This document shows positions 27,850 to 38,038 of a stretch of DNA of 64,000 bases, piece by piece. The position numbers were made by a program, and so were the translations under genes. The notes below the pieces were generated by a model, which saw only the letters and a program-made list of their open reading frames with translations, was not told the origin of the DNA and ran no database searches. Within the stretch, counting starts at the first letter, position 1, and each line of letters starts with the position of its first letter. This DNA is from Streptomyces akebiae (GTDB taxonomy: Bacteria; Actinomycetota; Actinomycetes; Streptomycetales; Streptomycetaceae), in NCBI RefSeq assembly GCF_019599145.1, contig NZ_CP080647.1:7192001-7256000 (forward strand), read 5' to 3'.

Positions 27850-28818
27850 TTATGAGGGATTTCCGAATCGCTTCAGTTCGCCCGGCAGACGGGAGCCGAG
27901 CGGCGCCATGTCGCCGTCCGCCCCGTGCCGTGCGAGCAGGTCCAGGGCCAGCCGGCCGCGCCGTACGCGTTCCTTGGCCGTGGACAGCGTGAGGTCCCGC
28001 ATGTGGTGCCCGTAGGGGTAGATCCCGGGGGACTTCGACAGGCCGAACTTCAGATAGATCGGCGCGCCGCGCCGGATCAGCTCGGCGACCTCGTACATGC
28101 GGACATAACCGCCGAGGTCGTCGGGGGCCTCGATGTACATGTCCATGGGGGCGCCGGACACCCGCCGGATCTCCGTGAGGTGGTCGAGCGTGAGGTCGCT
28201 CGGCACATTGATCGAGTCGCCGCCGAGGTTCTCGTACACGGCGTACGCGGTGGGGTTCACCGGTCCGATCAGCGCCGACACCTTGAAGGTCGTGTCCGCC
28301 GGCAGGATCCCCTCCACGCGGGCCCTGTGCAGCGTCCACAGCACGCCCTCGTCCGCGACGAGCAGGCACTTCACGCCCAGTTCGGTGGCGCGCACGGCGT
28401 CCTCGACGCAGCCGGCCACCGCGTCGTGGCCGCGGGCCCGCAGGCCGGCGCCCTTGGAGTCGGTGCGGACGGAGGCGCCGATGTCCCAGGTGCCGCGCGG
28501 GCCGGTGAACAGGCAGAGCTCGATGTCACGCTCGGCCGTCGCCTCCACCATCTCGGTGATCTCGGCGTCGGTGAGCATCCACACGCCGCTGCCCTGGCTG
28601 ATCCGGTGGATCGGCACGTCGAGCCGCGAGGCCTCCTTGAGGACCACGGCGAGCGCCTCGGGCCCCTCCACGGAGGGCACCTCGGTGCGCCAGCGGCCGC
28701 CGCCGGGGAAGGCGTGCGGTGAGGCGTCGGAAGGGTCGAGGGCGGGCGCGTTCAGCCCGAGCGCGGCGAGGGCCTGCTCGCCGGGTCGGCGCGGCGCCGG
28801 AGAGGTGGTGTCGGTCAC
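27850..28818 (-). CDS. Peptidase-U32-like (TIM-barrel-like) protein of unknown function in sugar-acid operon
   Basis: A 322-residue soluble protein. Segments such as IHRISQGSGVWMLTDAEI, GVKCLLVADEGVLWTLH, YENLGGDSINVPSDLTLDHL and PMDMYIEAPDDLGGYVRMYE suggest a barrel fold related to the U32 collagenase/YegQ group; I am not certain of that. No catalytic motif of the known 2-keto-3-deoxy-acid aldolases is visible. It has its own copy of the IclR-type palindrome at 28833-28848, 15 bp before the start, and lies between the dehydrogenase and the importer genes. The context makes it a candidate for an unidentified downstream step of the sugar-acid pathway. Confidence 0.6.
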   Translation of the reverse strand: MTDTTSPAPRRPGEQALAALGLNAPALDPSDASPHAFPGGGRWRTEVPSVEGPEALAVVLKEASRLDVPIHRISQGSGVWMLTDAEITEMVEATAERDIELCLFTGPRGTWDIGASVRTDSKGAGLRARGHDAVAGCVEDAVRATELGVKCLLVADEGVLWTLHRARVEGILPADTTFKVSALIGPVNPTAYAVYENLGGDSINVPSDLTLDHLTEIRRVSGAPMDMYIEAPDDLGGYVRMYEVAELIRRGAPIYLKFGLSKSPGIYPYGHHMRDLTLSTAKERVRRGRLALDLLARHGADGDMAPLGSRLPGELKRFGNPS

Positions 28819-28832
28819 AAGCTGTCCTTCAT

Positions 28833-28848
28833 GTTCGATATTTCGGAC
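28833..28848. promoter_or_regulatory. Predicted IclR operator GTTCGATATTTCGGAC
   Basis: It matches 14 of 16 positions of GTTCGAAATTTCGAAC and lies 15 bp upstream of the U32-like start. It sits within the 122-bp gap after the dehydrogenase stop, so the U32-like gene probably has its own regulated promoter. This is the best match after the ideal palindrome. Confidence 0.6.
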
Positions 28849-28940
28849 GAGGTTCGCGGCTCTTGGTGCACAAAGCTCTTGGGTGTACGCCGGTACGAAG
28901 TCGTCAGGTACCCCGTACCGGCGTACGGCTCAGGGGTGTG

Positions 28941-29963
28941 TCATGGCCGCAGCAGGACCTTTCCGACCGTCGGGTCGCCGGACCCCACCAGCTCGATGGC
29001 GCGCGGGAACTCCTCCAGCGGCAGCTCGTGCGTGACGAGCGGCAGCGGGTCCAGCAGTCCGGCTCCGAAGACCCGCACCGTGTGCGCCCACGCGTCCGGC
29101 GCCGCGCCGAACACCGTGTGCACCTCCAGCTGTCGTACGACGAGGTCCGTCGGGTCCAGCCCGTCCGCGCCCGGCGCCGGGATGCCCGTCAGGACCAGCC
29201 GCCCGCCGCGCCGCAGCAGGGCGGCCGCCGTGCGCGCCGCGTCCGCGGACCCGGCGGTCTCGATGACCACGTCGAAGTCGCCCGGCAGGTCCTGGTCCTT
29301 GGTCCGGAAGTCCGTGGCGCCGAAGCGCTTCGACAGCTCCGCACGGTCCGGCCGGGTGCCCACGACGAGCAGCTCGGCGGGGGAGGCCGCCTTCAAGAAC
29401 TGAACGGCGAACATCCCGAGTGTCCCGGTCCCCACGACGGCGACCCGCTCGCCCGGGACGGCGTTCGCCTTGAGCGCGGCGGCCGCGATGCACGCGGCCG
29501 GCTCCAGCAGCGCCGCCGCCGTCAGATCCGCGTCGTCCGGCAGGACGTGCAGCAGACGGGCGGGCAGGGTGAGGGTGGTGGCCATCGCGCCGGGCTGGGT
29601 GAACCCGGTCTCCTCGTACCCGGCCGAGCACAGGGTGGTCTCGCCCGCGTGGCAGCGGTCGCACACCTGGCAGTTCCGGAAGCCCTCGCCAACTACCTTG
29701 CGCCCTACAAGAGTTGAAGGAACGCCGGCGCCGACCTCGACGACCGTGCCGGACCACTCGTGGCCCGGGGTGAGCGGGTAGCGGACGTATCCCTCCGGCC
29801 GGTTCCCCTGGAAGACCTCGCGGTCGCTGCCGCAGATCCCGGAGGCGTGCACCCGGACCAGGGCCTCGCCGGCCTCCGGCTGCCGGGCCTCGTGCGGGAC
29901 GAGCCGGTGCTCGCCCGGTGCCTCGATGACGACGGCGGTGGCCGCGTCGGGGGAGGCGGTCAC
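28941..29963 (-). CDS. Zinc-dependent medium-chain alcohol/sugar dehydrogenase
   Basis: A 340-residue MDR. The catalytic zinc ligands are Cys44 (SGICGSD) and His68-Glu69 (PGHEW). The structural zinc cysteines are C98, C101, C104 and C112, and the Rossmann motif is VVGTGTLGMFAVQ. Such enzymes oxidise sugars or polyols, for example a galactose- or arabinose-type 1-dehydrogenase. The GTG at 29963 overlaps the dehydratase stop (GTGA), so it is co-translated with the dehydratase. It would feed the SMP-30 lactonase or oxidise a product of the pathway; substrate not shown. Confidence 0.9.
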   Translation of the reverse strand: MTASPDAATAVVIEAPGEHRLVPHEARQPEAGEALVRVHASGICGSDREVFQGNRPEGYVRYPLTPGHEWSGTVVEVGAGVPSTLVGRKVVGEGFRNCQVCDRCHAGETTLCSAGYEETGFTQPGAMATTLTLPARLLHVLPDDADLTAAALLEPAACIAAAALKANAVPGERVAVVGTGTLGMFAVQFLKAASPAELLVVGTRPDRAELSKRFGATDFRTKDQDLPGDFDVVIETAGSADAARTAAALLRRGGRLVLTGIPAPGADGLDPTDLVVRQLEVHTVFGAAPDAWAHTVRVFGAGLLDPLPLVTHELPLEEFPRAIELVGSGDPTVGKVLLRP

Positions 29964-31117
29964 TTGCTCCCCTTGGGCTTGCGCTGCTCCCAGCCCTCGG
30001 CCCACAGGTCGAAGCGGGCCTGCTGCTGCGGGAACTCCGCCGCCGCGTCCACGTCCAGCTCGACCCCGAGGCCGGGCTTGTCGGAGAGGTGGAAGTAACC
30101 GTCCACGACCTCCGGGGCGCCCGAGACGACCTTCTTGATCTCCGCGTCCGCGAAGTCGTTGAAGTGTTCGAGGATCTTGAAGTTCGGGGAGGTGAAGCCG
30201 ACCTGGAGGGAGGCCGCCGTCAGCACCGGACCGCCCACGTTGTGCGGCGCGACCAGCATGTAGTGGGTCTCGGCGGTCGCGGCCAGCTTGCGGGTCTCCC
30301 AGATGCCGCCGATGTGACCGACGTCCGGCTGGATGATGTCCACGGCCTGGCTCTCGAAGAGCTCCCGGAACTCGATCCGGTCGTGGATCCGCTCACCCGT
30401 GGCCACCGGGATGTCGACCTTGGCGGCGACCTTCTCCAGTGCCTTCAGGTTCTCCGGCGGGCACGGCTCCTCCAGCCACGCGGGCTTGAAGGGTGCCAGG
30501 TCCTTGGCCAGCCGCACGGCGGTCGAGGGTGAGAACCGGCCGTGCATCTCCAGCATCAGCTCGGCGTCCGGCCCGATGGCGTCGCGCACGGCCTCGATCA
30601 GCGAGACGGCGTACAGGCTCTGCTCGTGGTCCAGCTCGAAGTGGCCGGTCCCGAAGGGGTCGATCTTGAGCGCCTTGTAGCCGCGCTCCATCACGCCCTG
30701 CGCCGCCTTGTGGTACGCCTCGGGCGTGCGCTCGGTGGTGTACCAGCCGTTGGCGTACGCCTTGACCTTGTCGGTGACCTTGCCGCCCAGCAGCTGCCAG
30801 ACCGGGACGCCGAGGGCCTTGCCCTTGATGTCCCAGCAGGCCATCTCGATGACGGCGATGCCGGACATCACGATCTCGCCGGCGCGCCCGTAGTCGCCGT
30901 ACTTCATGCGCTTGACCAGATCCTCGACAGCGAACGGGTCGGAGCCGAGAATGTGGTTCGTCTTCGCCTCGTGCAGATACCCGAGCAGCGCGTCGGTGTG
31001 GCCCAGCATGCGGGTCTCGCCGACGCCGGTGAGCCCCTCGTCGGTGTGCACAAGGACGTAGGTCAGGTTTCGCCACGGCGTCCCGACCACGTGCGTGCTG
31101 ATTCCCGTGATGCGCAC
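29960..31117 (-). CDS. Mandelate racemase/enolase superfamily sugar-acid dehydratase (D-galactonate dehydratase-like)
   Basis: A 385-residue enolase-superfamily enzyme that should dehydrate an aldonic acid to a 2-keto-3-deoxy acid using Mg2+. Metal ligands Glu190, Glu216 and Glu242 keep the exact 26-residue spacing of E. coli GalD (183/209/235). The two catalytic His (His192 in EMHGRF, His292 in APHNVGG) keep the GalD offset as well. The first ligand is Glu where GalD has Asp. GTG 31117 is preferred (GGGAG upstream, family start) over a longer frame of low similarity. First gene of the minus-strand operon, preceded by one full and one half predicted IclR site. Confidence 0.85.
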   Translation of the reverse strand: MRITGISTHVVGTPWRNLTYVLVHTDEGLTGVGETRMLGHTDALLGYLHEAKTNHILGSDPFAVEDLVKRMKYGDYGRAGEIVMSGIAVIEMACWDIKGKALGVPVWQLLGGKVTDKVKAYANGWYTTERTPEAYHKAAQGVMERGYKALKIDPFGTGHFELDHEQSLYAVSLIEAVRDAIGPDAELMLEMHGRFSPSTAVRLAKDLAPFKPAWLEEPCPPENLKALEKVAAKVDIPVATGERIHDRIEFRELFESQAVDIIQPDVGHIGGIWETRKLAATAETHYMLVAPHNVGGPVLTAASLQVGFTSPNFKILEHFNDFADAEIKKVVSGAPEVVDGYFHLSDKPGLGVELDVDAAAEFPQQQARFDLWAEGWEQRKPKGSK

Positions 31118-31148
31118 GGTACTCCCTGCCCTCTGTAGTTCGTGGTTT

Positions 31149-31164
31149 GTTCGAAATTTCGTCG
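31149..31164. promoter_or_regulatory. Predicted IclR operator GTTCGAAATTTCGTCG plus half-site
   Basis: Thirteen of 16 positions match GTTCGAAATTTCGAAC, including the whole left arm. A half-site GTTCGAAATG follows at 31168-31177. The pair lies 32-60 bp before the dehydratase GTG on the minus strand, as expected for a repressor or activator site. Confidence 0.6.
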
Positions 31165-31675
31165 CTCGTTCGAAATGCTGGTCGCGACAGTAAGGACGAC
31201 CCGGTCGGAGTGTCAATGGGTCGAACACACAACGGTTCGGGGTGGCCCGCGCGGCCCGCGCTCCGGGAACGGTACGGGGTGATCCGGGGGCGGGTGAACG
31301 CGGCACGCGGCACGCGGATGTGAGCGGTGTCCTTGACGGGGGTGCGGACGTCCAAGGAGCCCGAGGTGAGGGCCGTGATGTCCGTTGCGTCCGTGGTGAG
31401 TTGAGTGCGGTGCGGCGATTTCCGGCCTCGATGGGAGCGCCCGTGCGGGTCGCCGTCCACCGGCCGGCACGCCGGGAAACGGTCTCTGCCAGGGGGATTG
31501 TCACCGACGGGGATCCGGCATACGGCCGCGGGGTGGATCGCGTCGACGTGATCGGGCCAAAAGCCTGTCACCCGGCCGATGAGCGGGTCCGATCGCCGCC
31601 TTCGTGACCCGGGCGGCCCGTCGCGTTACTCAAACGTGACCGCCTTCTCTGATGCAGCCCTCTTGACCGCCAGGA

Positions 31676-31693
31676 ATTGTTAGCGCTCACAAT
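31676..31693. promoter_or_regulatory. LacI-type operator ATTGTTAGCGCTCACAAT
   Basis: An 18-bp near-palindrome with the central CG-type core typical of LacI-family operators; it closely resembles the lac operator. A TTGACC hexamer lies upstream (31663). It is 193 bp before the lacI-type gene. Autoregulation or control of the downstream importer is likely. Confidence 0.65.
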
Positions 31694-31885
31694 GACCTCC
31701 GCAACGCACCACTCATCGCCCGACGGCATCCAAGGAGGTACGAGCGTCGTGTCGACACTGCGCCAACCAGCCTTCCCCCCGGATGTCTTGGGGCGTTCCG
31801 GAACTCCGGTATGAAACCGGCGGCGCGGGAGCGTGCTCCCGCACGACGGGTCTTATCGGCAGACGACCGCCAAGGAGGTGCGGCC

Positions 31886-32929
31886 GTGACACACTCGCAG
31901 CTGCGGCCGCCCACCATGGCCGACGTCGCCCGCCAGGCCGGGGTGTCCCACCAGACCGTGTCCCGTGTGCTGGGGGATCACCCCAACGTGCGGGACGAGA
32001 CCCGGGCCAAGGTGCTCCGCGCGATCGAGGAGATGGGCTACCGCCGCAACTTCTCCGCACGGGCCCTGGCGACCAGGCGCACCCAGACCCTGGGCGTGGT
32101 CGCCTCCAACACCACGCTCTACGGTCCGGCCAGCACGCTGTTCGCGCTGGAGGAGGCGGCGCGGGCCGAGGGGTACCTCGTCTCGACGGTCAGTCTGCGC
32201 GAACTGACCGTCCAGGCGCTGTCCGAGGCCCTGGAGCGTCTCAGCGAGGGTGGGGTGGAGGGGGTGATCGCCCTCGCCCCGCAGCGGTCGGCGGTCGCCG
32301 CGCTCACCGAACTCCGGCACCCCTTCCCGGTGGTGGCCGTGGGTACCGGCTCCGGCGCGGAGATCCCGAGCGTCAACGTGGATCAGCACCTCGGTGCGCG
32401 GCTGGCCACCGGCCATCTGCTCGCCGCCGGCCATCGCAAGGTCTGGCATCTCGCCGGACCCGAGTACTGGCAGGAGGCCGCCGACCGGACCGCCGGCTGG
32501 CGTGCCACCCTCGAGGAGGCGGGCGTCGAACCGCCGCAGCCGCTGCGGGGGGACTGGAGTCCGCTCTCGGGCTACCGGGCGGGCCAGGAACTGGCCGGCT
32601 GGGTGGGCCGTGGTCTCACCGCCGTCTTCGTCGCCAACGACCAGATGGCGCTGGGGGTGTTGCGAGCCCTGCGCGAGGCGGGCGTACGGACCCCTCAGGA
32701 CGTGGCGGTGGTCGGCTTCGACGACATCCCGGAGTCGGAGTTCTTCGCCCCGCCGCTGACCACCGTCCGGCAGGACTTCGCTACGGTGGGCCAGCGGAGC
32801 ATCGCCCTGCTGCTCGACCTGATCGAGGGCCGGACCCCCTCCGACGCCCGGGTCGCCATCGAACCCCAGCTCGTCGTCCGCGCCAGCACCTTCCCGTACG
32901 TCCCCCTGCCGGGGACCGCTCCGGGCTGA
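31886..32929 (+). CDS. LacI-family transcriptional regulator
   Basis: A 347-residue repressor with an N-terminal LacI helix-turn-helix (MADVARQAGVSHQTVSRVLG, residues about 11-30) and hinge (YRRNFSARALATRRT), then a periplasmic-binding-like sensor ending in VAVVGFDDIPESEFFAPPLTTVRQD. GTG 31886 is chosen because AAGGAGG lies 8 bp upstream. The gene precedes the ytfQ-like importer and an operator-like palindrome lies upstream, so it most likely senses the imported sugar. Confidence 0.9.
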   Translation: MTHSQLRPPTMADVARQAGVSHQTVSRVLGDHPNVRDETRAKVLRAIEEMGYRRNFSARALATRRTQTLGVVASNTTLYGPASTLFALEEAARAEGYLVSTVSLRELTVQALSEALERLSEGGVEGVIALAPQRSAVAALTELRHPFPVVAVGTGSGAEIPSVNVDQHLGARLATGHLLAAGHRKVWHLAGPEYWQEAADRTAGWRATLEEAGVEPPQPLRGDWSPLSGYRAGQELAGWVGRGLTAVFVANDQMALGVLRALREAGVRTPQDVAVVGFDDIPESEFFAPPLTTVRQDFATVGQRSIALLLDLIEGRTPSDARVAIEPQLVVRASTFPYVPLPGTAPG

Positions 32930-32970
32930 CGCGGTACCGAACAACTGAACGTCATTCATCCATCAGTGTG

Positions 32971-32986
32971 GCCGACATTTCGAACA
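32971..32986. promoter_or_regulatory. Predicted IclR operator GGCCGACATTTCGAAC
   Basis: Thirteen of 16 positions match the palindrome, with a perfect right arm ATTTCGAAC. It lies in the 143-bp gap between the lacI-type stop and the ytfQ-like start, 87 bp before the ATG. This would place the furanose-type importer under the IclR protein as well as, or instead of, LacI. Confidence 0.5.
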
Positions 32987-33072
32987 ATGATCGACAGGTT
33001 GGACGCAGTGCGGCCGGTCCCCATGAGTACCAGCGGTCCGTCCCCGGACCGGCTCTTCAAAGGAGAAGAAAC

Positions 33073-34077
33073 ATGCTCAACAGACGGAACTTCCTGACCG
33101 CGGCGATCGGCGTGGCGGCAGCGGGCACCCTGGCGGCCTGTGCCAAGGAGGACGAGGGCTCCGGCGGCAACTCCGGTTCCGGCGGCAGCAAGAAGATCAC
33201 CCTCGGCTTCTCCCAGGTCGGCTCCGAGAGCGGCTGGCGCAGCGCCAACACCGACTCCGTGAAGTCCGCGGCCAAGGAGGCGGGCTACAACCTCAAGTTC
33301 TCCGACGCGCAGCAGAAGCAGGAGAACCAGATCTCCGCGATCCGCAGCTACATCGCGCAGAAGGTGGACGTCATCGCCTTCTCGCCGGTCGTCGTCACCG
33401 GCTGGGACGCCATCCTCAAGGAGGCCCAGGCCGCGAAGATCCCCGTCGTCCTGACGGACCGCTCCGTCGAGAGCGACGAGTCCCTGTTCGTGACCCTGGT
33501 CGGCTCCGACTTCACCGACGAGGGCCGCCGCGCCGCCAAGATCCTGGAGAAGGTCCTGGAGAAGGCCGGCCACAAGGGCAAGGTGAAGATCGCCCAGCTG
33601 GAGGGCACCACCGGTGCCGCCCCGGCGATCGAGCGCGCCAAGGGCTTCAAGGAGATCATGGACGCCGAGCACAAGGACGACTGGGAGATCGTCGTCAGCC
33701 AGACCGGTGACTTCACCCGTGCCGGCGGCAAGCAGGTCATGGCGGCCTTCCTGCAGTCCAACCCGGACATCAACGTCCTCTACGCGCACAACGACGACAT
33801 GGGTCTCGGCGCCATCCAGGCCATCGAGGCGGCCGGCAAGAAGCCCGGCAAGGACATCCTCATCGTCACGGTCGACGGCGTGAAGGACGGCTTCATCGCG
33901 ATGTCCGAAGGAAAGATCAACGCGATCGTCGAGTGCAACCCGCTGCTCGGCCCCCAGCTGATGGAGGTCGTGCAGAAGGTCCACGACGGCGAGAAGGTCG
34001 AGCGCTGGATCAAGACCGAGGAGAGCGACTTCATGCAGGACCAGGCCAAGGACGCGCTCCCCACCCGTAAGTACTGA
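33073..34077 (+). CDS. ytfQ: Sugar-binding lipoprotein, YtfQ-like (Tat-type signal)
   Basis: A 334-residue binding protein. The signal MLNRRNFLTAAIG has a twin-arginine-like RRNFL box followed by a lipobox TLAAC (about residue 23), so it may be exported folded and lipidated. The mature part has ITLGFSQVGSESGWRSANTD and VLYAHNDDMGLGAIQAIE, close to E. coli YtfQ, which binds galactofuranose and arabinofuranose. AGGAG lies 8 bp before the ATG. First gene of a four-gene importer operon. Confidence 0.9.
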   Translation: MLNRRNFLTAAIGVAAAGTLAACAKEDEGSGGNSGSGGSKKITLGFSQVGSESGWRSANTDSVKSAAKEAGYNLKFSDAQQKQENQISAIRSYIAQKVDVIAFSPVVVTGWDAILKEAQAAKIPVVLTDRSVESDESLFVTLVGSDFTDEGRRAAKILEKVLEKAGHKGKVKIAQLEGTTGAAPAIERAKGFKEIMDAEHKDDWEIVVSQTGDFTRAGGKQVMAAFLQSNPDINVLYAHNDDMGLGAIQAIEAAGKKPGKDILIVTVDGVKDGFIAMSEGKINAIVECNPLLGPQLMEVVQKVHDGEKVERWIKTEESDFMQDQAKDALPTRKY

Positions 34078-34177
34078 CCCACCCGCCCCACCGGCAGGGA
34101 GCCTCCAGGGGACCGGGCACGACCCGGTCCCGGGGGCTCCCCGCGGGCCTGAACCCATGTCAAGAGGAGCGCTGCTC

Positions 34178-35712
<1,535 letters not shown>

Positions 35713-35716
<4 letters not shown>

Positions 35717-36813
35717 GCACCCCATCCGCAGCCACCGCCTCCCGTTGGCGAGCGCTGACGCACCACCACCTGTTCTGGCCGGTCGCGGTCCTGGTGGCCC
35801 TGCTGCTCATCAACGTCCCCTTCACCCCCGACTTCTTCGCGATCAAGATGACGGACGGCCACCTCTACGGCAGCCTCGTCTCGATCGTGCTGTTCGGCTC
35901 GCCGCTGATCCTGGTCGCGGTCGGCATGACCCTGGTCATCGCCACCGGCGGCATCGACCTCTCCGTCGGCGCGGTCGTCGCCATCACCGGCGCCCTGACC
36001 TGTTCGTACATCAGCGACCAGGCCGACCAGAACGCGTTGGCCGGGGTCTTCCTGGCCATGGGCATCGGCCTGGTGGCCGCGGTCGTCTGCGGTCTGTGGA
36101 ACGGGTTCCTGGTCGCCCGGATGGGCATCCAGCCGATCATCGCGACCCTGATCATCATGGTCGCCGGACGCGGTGTCGCCCAGCTGATCACCGACGGCCA
36201 GATCATCACCATCAACAGCGAGCCGTACAAGCTGATCGGCGGCGGCTACTGGCTGACCCTGCCCTTCTCCATCTTCGTGGTGGCCGCGGTCGTGGCCGTC
36301 ACCGTGGCGCTGACCCGCAAGACCGCGCTCGGTCTGCTCGTCGAGTCCGTCGGCGGCAACGCCGAGGCCAGCCGCCTGGTGGGCATCCGGTCGCGGCGCA
36401 TCAAGATCATGGTCTATATGTTCTGCGCCCTGTGCGCGGGCATCGCGGGCCTGATGATCAGCTCCAACACCTCGGCCGCGGACGGCAACAACGCCGGCCT
36501 GTGGATCGAACTGGACGCGATCCTCGCCGTGGTCATCGGCGGCACCTCGCTGCTCGGCGGCCGGTTCTCGATCGGCGGCACCGTGATCGGCGCCCTCGTG
36601 ATCCAGACCCTGACCACCACGATCTACACCATCGGCGTGCCGACCCAGACCAACCTGGTCTTCAAGGCGGCCGTCGTCATCGTCGTCTGCCTGCTGCAGT
36701 CCCCGAAGTTCCGGGCCAAGGTCTTCGGCGCCAAGGGGCGCGGAAAGCCCGCCGCCCCGGCGCAGCCCGCCGCCCCGGCCGACGCCGCCCCGAAGATGGA
36801 GGTGTCGCGATGA
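35713..36813 (+). CDS. ytfT: Sugar ABC importer permease, YtfT-like
   Basis: A 366-residue BPD_transp_2 permease with about ten helices. The conserved ATGGIDLSVGAVVA lies near residues 76-89, the EAA-like loop is ESVGGNAEASRLVGI, and a Pro/Ala-rich cytoplasmic tail ends the protein. GTG 35713 overlaps the ATPase stop. It would form a heterodimer with the YjfF-like protein, whose start in turn overlaps this stop. Confidence 0.9.
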
Positions 36814-37841
36814 GCGCGACCACCAAGACCCGTACGGCCCCGGAAGGCCGTACGGCGTCCCAGGCGTCCGCGATCACCCGGCTGCTCGGTGACCGGCGGC
36901 TGCCGGTCCTGGTCACGGCCGCCCTGTTCCTCGCGATGTACCTCACCGGCCTCGGCCGGTACCAGAACTACGGGTTCGCCGAACCGCAGGTGTTCCTCAA
37001 CCTGTTCATCGACAACGGCTACCTCCTGGTCGCCGCCGTGGGCGCCACCTTCGTCATCATGTCCGGCGGCATCGACCTGTCCGTGGGCTCGCTGATCGGC
37101 TTCACCACGATGTTCACCGCCTGGCTGGTGGAGCGTCAGGGCCTGCCCCTGATCGTGGTCGTCCCCATCGCCCTCGGCGTGGGCGCGTTCGGCGGCTTCC
37201 TCATGGGCTATGTGATCCACAACTTCGAGATCCAGCCGTTCATCGTGACCCTCGCCGGGCTCTTCCTCTTCCGGGGCCTGTGCCTGGTCATCAGCAAGGA
37301 GTCCATCTCCATCAGCGACTCCACGGTGAGCACGCTGGCCCAGACACGGGTGCCCCTGGGGCTGGGGGAGTTGTCGATCGGCGCCCTCGTGGCCCTGGCC
37401 GTCCTCGCCGCAGCCTTCTACGTCCTGCACTACACGCGCTTCGGACGCCGCGTGTACGCCATCGGCGGCAACGAGCAGTCGGCGCTGCTGATGGGGCTTC
37501 CGCTGGGCGGCACCAAGATCGCCGTGTACACGGTGAGCGGCTTCTGCTCGGCGCTGGCCGGCCTGCTGTTCATGCTGTACATCCAGTCCGGTGACCCGCT
37601 GCACGCCGTCGGCATGGAACTCGACGCCATCGCCGCGGTGGTCATCGGCGGCACCCTGCTGACGGGCGGCTCCGGCTATGTCATCGGCACCCTCTTCGGC
37701 GTCCTCGTGCTGGGCCTGATCAAGAGCATCATCCAGTTCGAGGGCACCCTCAGCTCCTGGTGGACGAAGATCGCCACCGGTGTGCTGCTCTGCGCGTTCA
37801 TCCTGATCCAGCGGGCCATGACGGCCCGTAAGCAGACCTGA
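36810..37841 (+). CDS. yjfF: Sugar ABC importer permease, YjfF-like
   Basis: A 343-residue permease with [15 protein letters not shown] and YAIGGNEQSALLMGLPLGG, matching the second permease (YjfF) of galactofuranose-type importers. Having two different permeases is the mark of this system and separates it from the one-permease ChvE/MmsA/MmsB importer nearby. ATG 36810 overlaps the previous stop (ATGA). A hairpin terminator follows at 37872. Confidence 0.9.
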   Translation: MSATTKTRTAPEGRTASQASAITRLLGDRRLPVLVTAALFLAMYLTGLGRYQNYGFAEPQVFLNLFIDNGYLLVAAVGATFVIMSGGIDLSVGSLIGFTTMFTAWLVERQGLPLIVVVPIALGVGAFGGFLMGYVIHNFEIQPFIVTLAGLFLFRGLCLVISKESISISDSTVSTLAQTRVPLGLGELSIGALVALAVLAAAFYVLHYTRFGRRVYAIGGNEQSALLMGLPLGGTKIAVYTVSGFCSALAGLLFMLYIQSGDPLHAVGMELDAIAAVVIGGTLLTGGSGYVIGTLFGVLVLGLIKSIIQFEGTLSSWWTKIATGVLLCAFILIQRAMTARKQT

Positions 37842-37871
37842 GCCGAGGAGCTCCCCGGCACGTCGGCTCCC

Positions 37872-37904
37872 GCGGTCCGTCGCACACCCCGTGCGGCGGA
37901 CCGC
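37872..37904 (+). terminator. Hairpin terminator of the ytfQ-yjfF operon
   Basis: Arms GCGGTCCGTCGCAC (37872-37885) and GTGCGGCGGACCGC (37891-37904) pair over 14 bp with one G-T wobble and a 5-nt loop, about 30 bp after the yjfF stop. Confidence 0.7.
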
Positions 37905-38038
37905 GCGGCGTTCGCCGACATCGCGGCGAATGGTCGGGCTTGACCTCAACCGAGCAAACCGGAAAGCCCAGTTCCGCACACAACCTTCACAGGAGCCTCT
38001 AGGAACGCTCCCTGTGCGGAATCTAGTCTTCCCGCGTC

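Larger units (their letters stand above)
31118..31885. other. 768-bp divergent promoter region between dehydratase and lacI-type genes
   Basis: The left end holds the predicted IclR site (31149-31164) and a second half-site (31168-31177) for the dehydratase operon. The right half holds a LacI-type palindrome (31676-31693) before the plus-strand regulator. The middle (about 31200-31650) shows no convincing gene. Its length is large for a bacterial promoter region and leaves room for an unseen small RNA or a decayed gene. Confidence 0.6.

Noticed and set aside
36624..37979. Long minus-strand open frame across the permease genes
   Set aside because: It is antisense to YtfT/YjfF-like coding sequence with clear permease signatures; composition is shadow-like.
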